A DNA stretch of 15,656 bases from an uncultured Clostridia bacterium (GCA_937907305.1 CALERQ010000048.1:1-15656); one strand, 5' to 3'; shown: positions 7,305 to 15,053, counted from the stretch's first letter. Numbers and translations: made by a program. The notes: generated by a model not told the origin, from the letters alone.

Positions 7305-8409
7305 TTGCCGCACCGCCTTTCACTGCTTTTTTGCCGGTAAACAGGTTTTTGAAGAACCGGCCGATCTTGCCAAAGAACGCGAAAATGGCGTCCCAACTGA
7401 ATTCTTTTGTGCCCATCAGGCCCTGGCGGTAGAACAGCACAATGACCATGATGACCACCGAGAAAACGACCATGCGGAAGCCGTGGCCGAGCAGCGGTAC
7501 CTTAAAAGTGCCGATCATGGTGGGGTTATCCAGGAAGCGCAGCCACCACTCGCTGCACGCCACATACAGGAAGGAGCCCAGCACCGAGCCGGTGATGGAG
7601 CCGATGCCGCCGATGACGACGATGAGCAGGATCTCGTAGGTCATGGCCGTGGTAAAGTTCTTGGCGTGGGCATTGTACTGGAACATGGCCAGCAGCGCGC
7701 CGCCAATACCCGCGAAGAAGCTGCTGGTGCAGAAGGAGAGCATCTTGTGCTTCATCAGGTTGATGCCCATGGCCTCCGCGGCGATTTCATCCTCCCGGAT
7801 GGCCTTAAAGGCCCGGCCGTAGGTGGAATTGATAAGCAGCACGATGATGGCGATGCAAACGCCGGAAACGATAAACGGGAACAGGATGCTATCATAGCCC
7901 GTAAATTTGCGCAGGATGTTGGAGGCATTGGTGAGCGGGCCCAGCTTCTCCCACTGGATCACCGCGCGGAGAATCTCCGCAAAGCCCAGGGTGGCAATGG
8001 CCAGGTAGTCGCTCTTCAGCCGCAGTACCGGCGCGCCGATGAGCGCCGCGAACAGCGCCGCCACCGCGCCGGCCAGGATCAGGGCCGGGATCTGAGGCAT
8101 CTGGAACTGCACAATACCGCCATTGAAGTACTGATAAACATTGATGCGCTGATCCACCGGGATGGTAAGGATAGCATAGGTATAGGCGCCCAGCAGCATA
8201 AAGCCTGCCTGGCCCAGGCTGAACAGCCCGGTAAAGCCGTTCAGCAGGTTCATGCTGACCACCAGCAGGGCGTAAATGGCGCCCTTTTGCAGCACGGTGG
8301 AAAGCATCGAGCTTTTTAGCGGGCTGTTATCGATATACAGCAGCACACCCACCAGCACCGCCGCCAGAAGAAGGGAACAGATCAAATTGCGTGTTTTCTT
8401 GTTTTTCAT
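7297..8409 (-). CDS. livM: Branched-chain amino acid ABC transporter, permease LivM
   Basis: The 370-residue permease has about ten hydrophobic segments beginning with LICSLLLAAVLVGVLLYI. Family landmarks are GLFSLGQAGFMLLGAYTYAI, the cytoplasmic EAA-type loop around AFKAIREDEIAAEAMGINLMKHK (about residues 207-230), and VIGGIGSITGSVLGSFLY. It pairs with LivH to form the membrane channel. A positively charged cytoplasmic tail (KIGRFFKNLFTGKKAVKGG) ends the protein. ATG 8409 follows AAGGAGAAGG, and only 3 nt separate it from the livH stop codon. Confidence 0.93.
7313..7320 (-). promoter_or_regulatory. Ribosome binding site that sets the livG start at ATG 7304
   Basis: Minus-strand AAAGGCGG lies 8 nt before ATG 7304, inside the end of livM. 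The in-frame GTG at 7313 overlaps this site. Confidence 0.6.
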
Positions 8410-8412
8410 CGT

Positions 8413-9321
8413 TTACACCTTCTCCTTCAGTTTCTCTCCAAACAGGCCGTTGGGCTTGATGAGGAGGATAATGATCAGCAGCGCAAAGGTAAAGGCATTG
8501 CTGAAGATGGAAATATCCTGGTTGGACTTGATGAATGTTTCGCAGATACCGATGATATAGGAGCCGATGACTGCGCCAGGCACCGAGCCGATGCCGCCGA
8601 ATACCGCCGCCACGAAGGATTTGAGGCCCGGCATGGCGCCGATGGTGGGGCTGACCTGCCCGATGTAGCTGAAATACAGGATAGAGCCGACCGCAGCGAG
8701 GAACGAACCGATGACAAAGGTAATGGAGATGACCCGGTCAATGCGGATGCCCATAAGCTGCGCGGTATCAAAGTCCTTGGCCACAGCACGCATGGCCATG
8801 CCCATCTTGGTGTGCTTGATCACGATAACCAGCGCGATGACCAGCAGGATGGTCAGCACGGGGGTGAGGATGGCCAGCCGCCGCACGGTAATGCCGCCGA
8901 TCTGGATCTCGGTACGCAGCCAGGGGATATTGGGATAAGCCTGTGCCAGACCGCCGGTGACATAGGTGGAAAGGTTCTGCAGCAGGTAGCTCACGCCGAT
9001 GGCAGAGATCATGACCGACATGCGGGGCGCGGAACGCAGCGGCTTGTAGGCCACCTTTTCTATCATCACGCCCAGCACCACTGTCAGGATCAGCGTCAGG
9101 ATCAAGCCGACGGCAATGCTGCCAGCCCCCAAAAAGCCGCTGCTCCAGCTGGTAATATAGATCATGATGAAGCCCGCGACCATGAACATATCGCCGTGGG
9201 CAAAATTGATGAGCCGCAGGATGCCGTAAACCATGGTATAGCCGATGGCGATAAGCGCGTACAGGCTGCCGATGGTCAATCCGGAGATCAATATCTGGGC
9301 GTAGTAGGTAAAGTCATGCAT
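8413..9321 (-). CDS. livH: Branched-chain amino acid ABC transporter, permease LivH
   Basis: The 302-residue permease has about eight hydrophobic segments. Family landmarks are GLTIGSLYALIAIGYTMVYG, LRLINFAHGDMFMVAG, the EAA-type loop GMAMRAVAKDFDTAQLMGI, and the conserved AAVFGGIGSVPGAVIGSYIIG. Length agrees with LivH (about 300). ATG 9321 is chosen over GTG 9327 because CGGAGG is 8 nt from the ATG but only 2 nt from the GTG. It lies 217 bp after livJ, a longer gap than any other in the operon, which contains strong RNA hairpins. Confidence 0.93.
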   Translation of the reverse strand: MHDFTYYAQILISGLTIGSLYALIAIGYTMVYGILRLINFAHGDMFMVAGFIMIYITSWSSGFLGAGSIAVGLILTLILTVVLGVMIEKVAYKPLRSAPRMSVMISAIGVSYLLQNLSTYVTGGLAQAYPNIPWLRTEIQIGGITVRRLAILTPVLTILLVIALVIVIKHTKMGMAMRAVAKDFDTAQLMGIRIDRVISITFVIGSFLAAVGSILYFSYIGQVSPTIGAMPGLKSFVAAVFGGIGSVPGAVIGSYIIGICETFIKSNQDISIFSNAFTFALLIIILLIKPNGLFGEKLKEKV

Positions 9322-9329
9322 ATACACTG

Positions 9330-9335
9330 CCTCCG
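9330..9335 (-). promoter_or_regulatory. Ribosome binding site that sets the livH start at ATG 9321
   Basis: Minus-strand CGGAGG lies 8 nt before ATG 9321. The distance to the GTG at 9327 would be only 2 nt. Confidence 0.65.
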
Positions 9336-9436
9336 TAATAAAAAGGATATGCCGGGAAAAATGGCGCTGCGGTCCCCTTTGCCGGGGCTTTCATCCATCG
9401 CCGGGTCAAAGCCCTCGCAAAGAACGCCGCACCCAT

Positions 9437-9455
9437 GCCGTTCGTTATAAACGGC
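9437..9455 (-). other. Stem-loop in the livJ-livH spacer (small)
   Basis: Inverted repeat GCCGTT / AACGGC (9437-9442 and 9450-9455) with a 7-nt loop. It directly follows the larger hairpin at 9461-9499 in the transcript. No T run follows, so it is not a standard terminator. Confidence 0.5.
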
Positions 9456-9460
9456 CGTAA

Positions 9461-9499
9461 GCGCAGCGGGGGAAACCCAGTGGGTCTCCCTCGCCGCGC
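9461..9499 (-). other. Long stem-loop in the livJ-livH spacer (candidate mRNA stabiliser or attenuator)
   Basis: Two 18-nt arms (9461-9478 and 9482-9499) face each other around a 3-nt centre. They pair over 16 of 18 positions, counting one G-T pair; the mismatches are A-C. It starts 40 bp after the livJ stop codon. On the minus strand it is followed by CGTAAG-type sequence without a T run. Binding-protein genes at the front of such operons often have hairpins here that protect their mRNA, giving more binding protein than permease. That role is inferred. Confidence 0.6.
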
Positions 9500-9538
9500 A
9501 GCCGTAGCTTTACATCATGCTGTTACAGCTTTTTGCCA

Positions 9539-10735
9539 TTACTCAATAGCAACAGAATCGGCAAATACAAAGCCCTCGGTGGTAGCGGTCTTGATGATGG
9601 CGTAGCTCTTAATGGCATCGCCGTTCTCATCAAACTTCAGGTCGCCGGTTACCAGGCCGGGAACATCCAGCGCAGCCAGGGCGTCACGCAGGGTAGCGCC
9701 ATCGGTGGACTGAGCCTTCTCCAGGGCGTAGTAGATCGCCATGTAGGCATCGTAACCGCAGGCGGTCACGGCAGAGATCTCTTCGCTGTTGGAGTTATCG
9801 GTCAGGCGGGCGGAATCTTCCTTCAGCCAGGCCTTGAAGCCCTCGGCAAAGGCATTGGCAGCGGGGTTGGTATCGTCGCCCTCAATGAAGAAGGTAGAGA
9901 AGTAAACGCCGTCAATGGAAGCGCCGGCTTCTACTACACGCTGGATGATGGAAACATCGTCCCAGGTATCAGAGGCCAGGATGCAGCCGTTGATGCCGGC
10001 CTCACGGGCCTGCTTGATGATGAAGGGAGCGGTCTCGATGGAGGTGGGGGCAAAGATGGCCTCAATACCCTGGGAAGCCAGGCTGGCCATGGTGCCGGAG
10101 AAGTCGGTCTCGCCGGTCTGGAAGTTGACTTCCACAACCTCGCCGCCCAGCGCCTCGAAGGCCTTTACAAAGTAGGTGCCCAGACCAGCGGAGTAGTCAT
10201 CACCGGCCTCGGTGATAACGGCAGCCTTGGTCACGCCCTGCTTCTTGGCAAACTGCGCATCCGCTACGCTCTGGAAGGGATCGATGAAGCAAACGCGGAA
10301 GTAATAGTCATTGCCCTGGGTAACCTGGGGATTGGTGCAGGAAGTACCGATCGCCGGGATCTTGGCCTGCTCAAAGTAGGGGCCGCCAGCGATAGCGCAG
10401 CTGGAGCCGTAGGTGCCCAGTACAGCGGTCACGCCCTTGGAAACCAGCTGCTGGGCAGCGGTGGGCGCCTTGGAAGAATCGGACTGGTTATCGGCATAGG
10501 TCAGCTCGATCTTGTATTCCTCGCCGCCAATGGTAACGGTGGGATACAGAGAATTGGCGTACTGGATGCCAAGGATCTCTTTTTTGCCGCCGGCGCCGTT
10601 CTGGCCGGAGGTGGGTTCAAAAATGCCGATGGTGATGACTTTTTCATCGGTGGCGGGGGTGTTTGCATCGCCGCCGCAGGCTACCATGGAAACAACCATG
10701 ACCAGGCACAGCAGAATCGCGATCAGTTTTTTCAT
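9539..10735 (-). CDS. livJ: Branched-chain amino acid ABC transporter, substrate-binding lipoprotein LivJ
   Basis: The 398-residue protein begins with a lipoprotein signal MKKLIAILLCLVMVVSMVAC (C20 lipidated), then a Gly/Asp/Thr linker, and then a periplasmic-binding type I fold. Family landmarks are IGIFEPTSGQNGAGGKKEILGIQYA near the start, IGTSCTNPQV, YYFRVCFIDPFQ, AVITEAGDDYS and ACGYDAYMAIYYALEKA. In a Gram-positive cell it is tethered outside the membrane and delivers substrate to LivHM. Branched-chain amino acids are the likely ligand; other HAAT-family ligands such as amides or urea cannot be ruled out from sequence. It is the first gene of the operon, ATG 10735 following AAGGAGG, with its promoter at 10816-10844. 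Confidence 0.93.
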   Translation of the reverse strand: MKKLIAILLCLVMVVSMVACGGDANTPATDEKVITIGIFEPTSGQNGAGGKKEILGIQYANSLYPTVTIGGEEYKIELTYADNQSDSSKAPTAAQQLVSKGVTAVLGTYGSSCAIAGGPYFEQAKIPAIGTSCTNPQVTQGNDYYFRVCFIDPFQSVADAQFAKKQGVTKAAVITEAGDDYSAGLGTYFVKAFEALGGEVVEVNFQTGETDFSGTMASLASQGIEAIFAPTSIETAPFIIKQAREAGINGCILASDTWDDVSIIQRVVEAGASIDGVYFSTFFIEGDDTNPAANAFAEGFKAWLKEDSARLTDNSNSEEISAVTACGYDAYMAIYYALEKAQSTDGATLRDALAALDVPGLVTGDLKFDENGDAIKSYAIIKTATTEGFVFADSVAIE

Positions 10736-10815
10736 CTTTCTATTCCTCCTTATGGAATGATGGGTTTGTACCTCCGAGGGCGTACACTTGTGCGCCGGGG
10801 GAAGATATTAGTAGT

Positions 10816-10844
10816 ATTATAGCAACCGTTCCCCCATTTGGCTA
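10816..10844 (-). promoter_or_regulatory. Promoter of the liv operon
   Basis: On the minus strand, TAGCCA (-35, 10839-10844), 17 bp, then a consensus TATAAT (-10, 10816-10821) preceded by an extended TGC. The leader would be about 74 nt and holds only a weak GC hairpin. I see no T-box, leucine-rich leader peptide or known riboswitch. Confidence 0.78.
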
Positions 10845-11095
10845 CTATTTTTTTATTGCATTTTCGTCGCTTTGTAGGTTAAAATCGCTCCGACTTGTTT
10901 ATTTTGACGAATGAAATTTGCAGGCAGCCATTCATTTCACTAAAGTGTTTTTCGCTCCCGCATTTTTGCTTTGTCCGCTGTGCGCCAATGGGGGACACTC
11001 CGCTCTCCTTTTAATGTAATTTTGTGCAACTTATCGGCATGCTTTCCTGCATTTTAGTCGCAATTTATTCGCATTCTGTTCTTACTTTCCCTGCA
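10845..11095. other. AT-rich intergenic region between livJ and the split-barrel gene
   Basis: With the flanking promoters, the gap from 10736 to 11155 is 420 bp without a convincing gene. It is markedly richer in A/T than the coding DNA around it, with T and C concentrated on the plus strand. It contains two near-identical 14-mers, TGCATTTTCGTCGC (10857-10870) and TGCATTTTAGTCGC (11048-11061), and a short palindrome CACTAAAGTG near 10938. The 14-mers lie 13 bp upstream of the liv -35 and 34 bp upstream of the -35 at 11096. They may be regulatory; nothing more can be supported. Confidence 0.45.
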
Positions 11096-11124
11096 TTGAC
11101 TATCCCATTTTCTTGTGGTACCAT
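11096..11124 (+). promoter_or_regulatory. Promoter of the split-barrel flavin-binding protein gene
   Basis: TTGACT (-35, 11096-11101), 17 bp, then TACCAT (-10, 11119-11124) preceded by an extended TGG. AAGGAGG at 11141-11147 lies 8 nt before ATG 11156. The near-consensus -35 and ribosome binding site predict good expression. Confidence 0.75.
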
Positions 11125-11155
11125 ATAGGTATCACCAATTAAGGAGGTTTTTTCC

Positions 11156-11560
11156 ATGAGCAAAATTCAGAAAATCTACGATTACCTCAAAGAATGCAAC
11201 GGCTTCTTCTTTGCCAGCTGTGATGGCGATAAGCCCCGCGTGCGCCCCTTCGGCTTTATGATGATCTACGAGGATAAGCTGTACTTCGGCATGGGCACCC
11301 ATAAGGAAAGCTACAAGCAGGTCAAGGCCAATCCCAATGTGGAGATCTCCGCCATGAACCCCGATGGCAGCTTCATCCGCGTCAAGGGCGTCGCCAACTT
11401 TGATATGCGCCCCGAGGTGCAGGCCCATATGTTTGAGGTCTCCCCCAGCCTGCGCAAAATCTATAATGAAGAATCCGGCCTGACTCAGGCTACCTTCTAC
11501 CTCACCGATATCGTCGCTGAGACCAGCAAGGACAATGTTTTCACCCCCATCACCGATTGA
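11156..11560 (+). CDS. Pyridoxamine 5'-phosphate oxidase-like (FMN-binding split barrel) protein
   Basis: The 134-residue protein is a single split-barrel domain. Landmarks are the N-terminal helix, FFFASCDGDKPRVRPFGFMMIYEDKLYFGMGTHKESYKQVKANPNVEI with the RVRPFG strand and the THKES...VKANPNVEI segment typical of small PPOX-like proteins, then GSFIRVKGVANF. It lacks the extra C-terminal dimer region of true PdxH (about 210-220 residues), so it is not expected to make pyridoxal phosphate. Related small proteins bind FMN or F420 or are general flavoproteins; the substrate is unknown. It is a stand-alone transcription unit with its own promoter and terminator, divergent from the liv operon. Confidence 0.9.
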   Translation: MSKIQKIYDYLKECNGFFFASCDGDKPRVRPFGFMMIYEDKLYFGMGTHKESYKQVKANPNVEISAMNPDGSFIRVKGVANFDMRPEVQAHMFEVSPSLRKIYNEESGLTQATFYLTDIVAETSKDNVFTPITD

Positions 11561-11576
11561 TCTATGCACTACTCTT

Positions 11577-11613
11577 TCCCCCGGGCCATCCTGTCCGGGG
11601 GATTTTTCTTTAT
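11577..11613 (+). terminator. Rho-independent terminator of the split-barrel gene
   Basis: Perfect 8-bp inverted repeat TCCCCCGG / CCGGGGGA (11577-11584 and 11595-11602) with a 10-nt loop, followed by TTTTTCTTT. It starts 16 nt after the stop codon. Confidence 0.9.
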
Positions 11614-11639
11614 CCCGGCCATGTGCAAACCACCGGCTC

Positions 11640-11722
11640 GGGGCGCAGCCCCTTCCGGCTCCGCCGGAAGTAAGCAGGCTCCGCCTGCTTTCCGCCGCCT
11701 GCGGCGGCGGGGGCTGCGCCCC
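11640..11722. repeat. Palindromic intergenic element, copy A (83 bp)
   Basis: Perfect 13-bp terminal inverted repeats GGGGCGCAGCCCC (11640-11652) and GGGGCTGCGCCCC (11710-11722) enclose three GC-rich hairpins. These are 11653-11669 (7-bp arms, loop TCC), 11672-11690 (8-bp arms, loop TCC) and 11692-11707 (6-bp arms, loop CCTG). It lies in the gap between the convergent split-barrel and DHHW genes, between their terminators. Its last 31 bp are identical to the right end of copy C. No coding sequence is supported. Confidence 0.85.
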
Positions 11723-11751
11723 GGCCTTCCTGCACTCACCCTCCCCACGCA

Positions 11752-11790
11752 AAAATCCCGCCCCGATGCTTTTTATCGGGACGGGATTTT
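11752..11790. terminator. Terminator of the DHHW gene (also able to act on the plus strand)
   Basis: Inverted repeat 11752-11767 / 11775-11790 (AAAATCCCG and CCCGAT arms with one C-A mismatch) around a 7-nt loop. The minus strand continues GGGATTTTTGCG, giving a T run, 12 nt after the DHHW stop codon at 11802. The plus strand also ends in GGGATTTTAG. Confidence 0.85.
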
Positions 11791-11801
11791 AGTATTATGA
11801 A

Positions 11802-13142
11802 TTATCGCTCGACCAGCGCCTGCAATTTCTTCAGGGCGCCGCTGTCGCCGGTATTGTAGATCTGTTGCACTACAAGGACATCTTTGATGTTCTTTTCCGC
11901 CACCAGGTCGTAAATCGAGCCCTTGTAGTACCGGAAATCGATCCAGTACAGGTACTGGTAGTGGTCTACCAGGTAGGGGATCAACGCATTGCCGTAGCTG
12001 TCCTTTATCACCAGGCAGGCAGAACCATCGGTAATCTCCGGGTTTTCCACCACGCTGTACGGCTGGTCGCCGCCCGCAAAGGCCCCATACTTCACACTGC
12101 TGCCGTAGCCGGAAACATCATTCACCACAAACCAGTCGTAGGTGGTGCCATCGGCCATGGTCATCTTCATTTTGTTGGTGCCCATCGGCTTGTAGGCAAT
12201 CACCGTATCGGGATTGGCCCCCAGCGAGGTGATACCGCTGACCGAATAATAGGTCCCCAAAAAGTTCGGGAATTCCACTTGCTCAAATTGGTCCAGCGTG
12301 TGCGGGGTCAGCCCGGCTGCTTTGGCATACTGGGTGTAGGCGTAGTAGGCACCCAGCGCTGTCCAGTGGTGGTCGGTGTGGAAGTAGATGTACTCATCCA
12401 CATGCTCCCGCAGGGCATCAAAGACCTCTACCCCGCTGATATCCGCCGCCATGCGGCTGTAAATATACCGGATGGCCTCCCGCTGGTCGCTGATATGCAA
12501 CTCCTTCTGCAAGGAGTCACTCAGCAGCACCCCGCCATTGATCGGCGCGACCAGGCTGTATAACTGGGCCTTGCCCGCCAGCCGCTTATCCATCTCATTC
12601 AGGATAGCCGCGTACCAGTCGGAATTCTCCTGCTGGAAATAATAAAGCCCGTAGCCCACATTCCCACTGACAAAAATCCCGCTGATCATCTCGCCGTCGG
12701 CGCTTACATTGCCATCGCGGGGCGGTTCGGTATTGTTGTCCTGCTGGGGATCATCTGTCTTATTTTCGGGGTCATCCTTCGGCAGGGTAGGCAGCTCGCC
12801 CTGCCCCTCCCCGATATCCGGGATCTCCTCGCCCTGGTTTTCACCGCCCACTATCACATCACTGCGGATGCCGTAAAGACTCTGCACCACCTTGTTCCCG
12901 CCAATGAGCAGTTCCCGCAGCGGGTAGGTATCGGCGTACCAGGTATCTATCCCGCTAAACCACTTCCCGCTCCAGAAGCTCTCCCAGGTAAAGGCCGGGA
13001 ACTCGGTGAGCTTTCGTTTTTCTATCTCACTTTCAGTGGGCCGGGGCAAAAAAATACCGATGACGCACAGCACCGCCAACATACCGAAGAACGCCGTCAG
13101 TTTTATCCACCGGGTCCTGCTCTCCCGATCCTTTTGCTTCAT
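11802..13142 (-). CDS. DHHW-family protein, partner of the MBOAT O-acyltransferase
   Basis: The 446-residue protein has one N-terminal membrane helix (about 12-33), then an extracytoplasmic region starting with the envelope-acylation pattern EKRKLTEFPAFTWESFWSGKWFSGIDTWYADTYPLRE. A low-complexity acidic linker rich in D, E, N, P and Q spans about 100-150. A catalytic-type domain carries HTDHHWTALGAYYAY (DHHW at 257-260) and a late VIKDSYGNALIPYL segment, as in SGNH-like AlgJ/AlgX relatives. The family usually sits next to an MBOAT protein, as here, and is expected to move the acyl group onto an extracellular polymer. The polymer is unknown. ATG 13142 is used because AAGGAGG is 7 nt upstream; an in-frame GTG at 13169 precedes that site. 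It is preceded by palindromic copy B and followed by copy A. Confidence 0.88.
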   Translation of the reverse strand: MKQKDRESRTRWIKLTAFFGMLAVLCVIGIFLPRPTESEIEKRKLTEFPAFTWESFWSGKWFSGIDTWYADTYPLRELLIGGNKVVQSLYGIRSDVIVGGENQGEEIPDIGEGQGELPTLPKDDPENKTDDPQQDNNTEPPRDGNVSADGEMISGIFVSGNVGYGLYYFQQENSDWYAAILNEMDKRLAGKAQLYSLVAPINGGVLLSDSLQKELHISDQREAIRYIYSRMAADISGVEVFDALREHVDEYIYFHTDHHWTALGAYYAYTQYAKAAGLTPHTLDQFEQVEFPNFLGTYYSVSGITSLGANPDTVIAYKPMGTNKMKMTMADGTTYDWFVVNDVSGYGSSVKYGAFAGGDQPYSVVENPEITDGSACLVIKDSYGNALIPYLVDHYQYLYWIDFRYYKGSIYDLVAEKNIKDVLVVQQIYNTGDSGALKKLQALVER

Positions 13143-13149
13143 CCCGTTC

Positions 13150-13156
13150 CCTCCTT
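13150..13156 (-). promoter_or_regulatory. Ribosome binding site that sets the DHHW start at ATG 13142
   Basis: Minus-strand AAGGAGG lies 7 nt before ATG 13142. The longer in-frame start at 13169 would encode this site and is rejected. I see no convincing promoter in the 274-bp gap up to the MBOAT gene, nor a terminator, so read-through from MBOAT is likely. Confidence 0.7.
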
Positions 13157-13307
13157 TTTCGCACCCCACTCATACTTTGTATGGGGGCATAGTTTCTGCC
13201 CTGCTTACCGGCTCGTTAAAAATCCGGTTTCCAGTCTTGGCCGGTTTCCGCAAACCGCGGGTAAATCATTCCTGCGTCCCCGCCAATCCGCAAAAGCCGC
13301 GGGGATC

Positions 13308-13389
13308 GGGGCGCAGCCCGCCCGTCCTCCGGACGGGCTCCGCGCGCTTCGCGCGCGGCTTTCGGCGAAGCCGAAAGGGGCTGCGCCCC
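13308..13389. repeat. Palindromic intergenic element, copy B (82 bp)
   Basis: Terminal inverted repeats GGGGCGCAGCCC (13308-13319) and GGGGCTGCGCCCC (13377-13389) enclose three hairpins different from those of copy A. They are 13320-13338 (8-bp arms, loop TCC), 13341-13357 (7-bp arms, loop TTC) and 13359-13377 (8-bp arms, loop GAA). It sits in the MBOAT-DHHW gap, 27 bp after the MBOAT stop codon. It replaces a visible terminator; no T run follows in the minus-strand transcript, so it may be a transcript-stability or attenuation element. Confidence 0.85.
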
Positions 13390-13416
13390 GCCTTCCCCCG
13401 CCGGTTTTTCTTTTCT

Positions 13417-14859
13417 TTAGAACTGGAAATACAGGAACGGATTGTAGCTGTCTCCCGCCAGCGCCATCGCCGCCAATAGCAGCAGAAGCACCGGATGGAT
13501 CACTTCCCACACGGCAGCCGCGCCCCGCAGCAGCCGGCTCCCGGCAAAGACGCCGTCCCCCTGGGCCGCCGCCTTCCAGCGCTGCCACAGCTTTGCCGCC
13601 AGCGGCGTGCAGGCCGCACAGGCCACCAGCAGCAGGAAAATGTTATTCTTCAGGCTGAGGCCCACCGCCATACCGGCCGCGGCCGTCCCGCCGCCAAAGA
13701 GTCCCCGCAGCGCCATCCCCAGCGCCGCCGCGTCGCGGAAGCGGAAAATGACCCAGCAGAAGTACACAATGATGAGCAGGAAAATGTGCCGCAGCACCGC
13801 CGGTATCCTTTGCAGCTTCTCCCCCAGCAGGAATTTTTCGATAACAAGGAACAGGAAAAAGTACAGTCCCCACAGCACATAGTTCCAGCTGGCACCATGC
13901 CACAGGCCGGTCAACCCCCACACAATAAACAGATTGAGGAGCTGTCGCCCCTTGCCCCGGCGGTTGCCGCCCAGCGGGATATACACATAATCACGGAAGA
14001 AGGTGGAAAGCGAAATGTGCCACCGCCGCCAAAAATCCGTAACGGAGGAGGCAATATAGGGATAGTTGAAATTTTCCTTATAATGAAAGCCGCACATCAG
14101 CCCCATGCCGATGGCCATATCGGAATAAGCCGAAAAATCCAGGTAGATCTGCAGCATATAGCACAGCCCGCCCAGCCACAGTCCCGCCGTTGGGATCTTC
14201 ACCAGCCCCTCGGCGGTCATGGGCAGCCAGCGGTCGGCCAGCACCGCCACTGAATTGGCCAGTACCGCCTTTTTGGCCAGTCCCACCGTAAAGCGGCTGA
14301 TGCCCCGGCTCACTTCCTCCGCGTGTACCTGGCGCTTCGCCAGGTCCTGGGCCACATCCCGGTACCGCACAATGGGCCCGGCAATGCACTGGTGGAACAG
14401 GCTGGCATACAGCAGCAGGATCCAGTATTTCTTCTGGGCGCGCACCTCGCCGCGGTACACATCCACCACATAGCTGATCAGCTGGAAAGTGTAGAACGAA
14501 ATACCGATCGGCAGCACGATCTGCGGGATCACTTCCGGCCAGCCGAAAAGGCTTTGCAGGTTCCCCATCAGGAAGCCCGTATACTTAAAGATGCCCAGCA
14601 CCAGCAGCACCAGCGTCACGCACAGGCTCAGGTGCAGCTTTTTGCGCTGCGGCTCCCGCTCGATGCGGATGGCAAAAAACCAGCACAGCGCCGTATCCAG
14701 CAGGAGCAGCACCACATACCGCGGCCCCGCCCAGCTGAAAAACACCAGCGAGAAGAGAAGCATGGCAATATTCTTTTGTCGCACGCCGCGCAGCGCCGCC
14801 TGGCTCACCAGGTTCAGCGCCAAAAAAAGAAACACAAACAGCAGGCTGGAAAATACCAT
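13417..14859 (-). CDS. MBOAT-family O-acyltransferase (AlgI/DltB-like)
   Basis: This 480-residue protein has about ten or more membrane segments. Family landmarks are ISFYTFQLISYVVDVYRGE (about 120-138), FHQCIAGPIVRYRD, the re-entrant helix with YLDFSAYSDMAIGMG (about 239-253), DFWRRWHISLSTFFRDYVYIPLGGNRRG (H281), and GLTGLWHGASWNYVLWGLYF with the invariant catalytic histidine H321. It should carry an acyl group, usually acetyl, across the membrane to an extracellular acceptor with its DHHW partner. Length matches AlgI-type proteins (about 470-520). ATG 14859 follows GGGAGG about 5 nt upstream. A promoter at 14950-14978 lies upstream; the gene is flanked by palindromic copies B and C. There are no dlt genes nearby, and AlgI-type is more likely than DltB. 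Confidence 0.92.
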   Translation of the reverse strand: MVFSSLLFVFLFLALNLVSQAALRGVRQKNIAMLLFSLVFFSWAGPRYVVLLLLDTALCWFFAIRIEREPQRKKLHLSLCVTLVLLVLGIFKYTGFLMGNLQSLFGWPEVIPQIVLPIGISFYTFQLISYVVDVYRGEVRAQKKYWILLLYASLFHQCIAGPIVRYRDVAQDLAKRQVHAEEVSRGISRFTVGLAKKAVLANSVAVLADRWLPMTAEGLVKIPTAGLWLGGLCYMLQIYLDFSAYSDMAIGMGLMCGFHYKENFNYPYIASSVTDFWRRWHISLSTFFRDYVYIPLGGNRRGKGRQLLNLFIVWGLTGLWHGASWNYVLWGLYFFLFLVIEKFLLGEKLQRIPAVLRHIFLLIIVYFCWVIFRFRDAAALGMALRGLFGGGTAAAGMAVGLSLKNNIFLLLVACAACTPLAAKLWQRWKAAAQGDGVFAGSRLLRGAAAVWEVIHPVLLLLLAAMALAGDSYNPFLYFQF

Positions 14860-14949
14860 CTCGTCCTCCCAAAAGAGTAAAAAACCGTCAAAAAAGTCCC
14901 CATTCCCGGCGCGAAAAACTCTGTCGGAAACAGGAACCCGCTGTATTTT

Positions 14950-14978
14950 AGTGTAGTCTTATTCGCCCCCGTTTGCAA
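14950..14978 (-). promoter_or_regulatory. Promoter of the MBOAT gene
   Basis: On the minus strand, TTGCAA (-35, 14973-14978), 17 bp, then TACACT (-10, 14950-14955). An A/T-rich stretch upstream (about 14983-15006) could act as an UP element. The leader would be about 85 nt. This -35 sequence also occurs in the promoters at 332-361 and 5686-5713. Confidence 0.6.
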
Positions 14979-15053
14979 GGGTGCAAATATTAAATTTTTA
15001 TAAATTCAGCACAAAGATTTGCTTAAGGCAAAAGCCTCCACAGCCCGCTGGGC

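Noticed and set aside
10736..10815. Leader of livJ examined for T-box, riboswitch or leader peptide
   Set aside because: Too short for a T-box, no Leu/Ile/Val codon run and no known aptamer pattern; only a weak hairpin.
13205..13588. Arg/Gly-rich frames over the palindromic element and the end of the MBOAT gene
   Set aside because: They arise from hairpin DNA without stop codons; no start signal and no family features.
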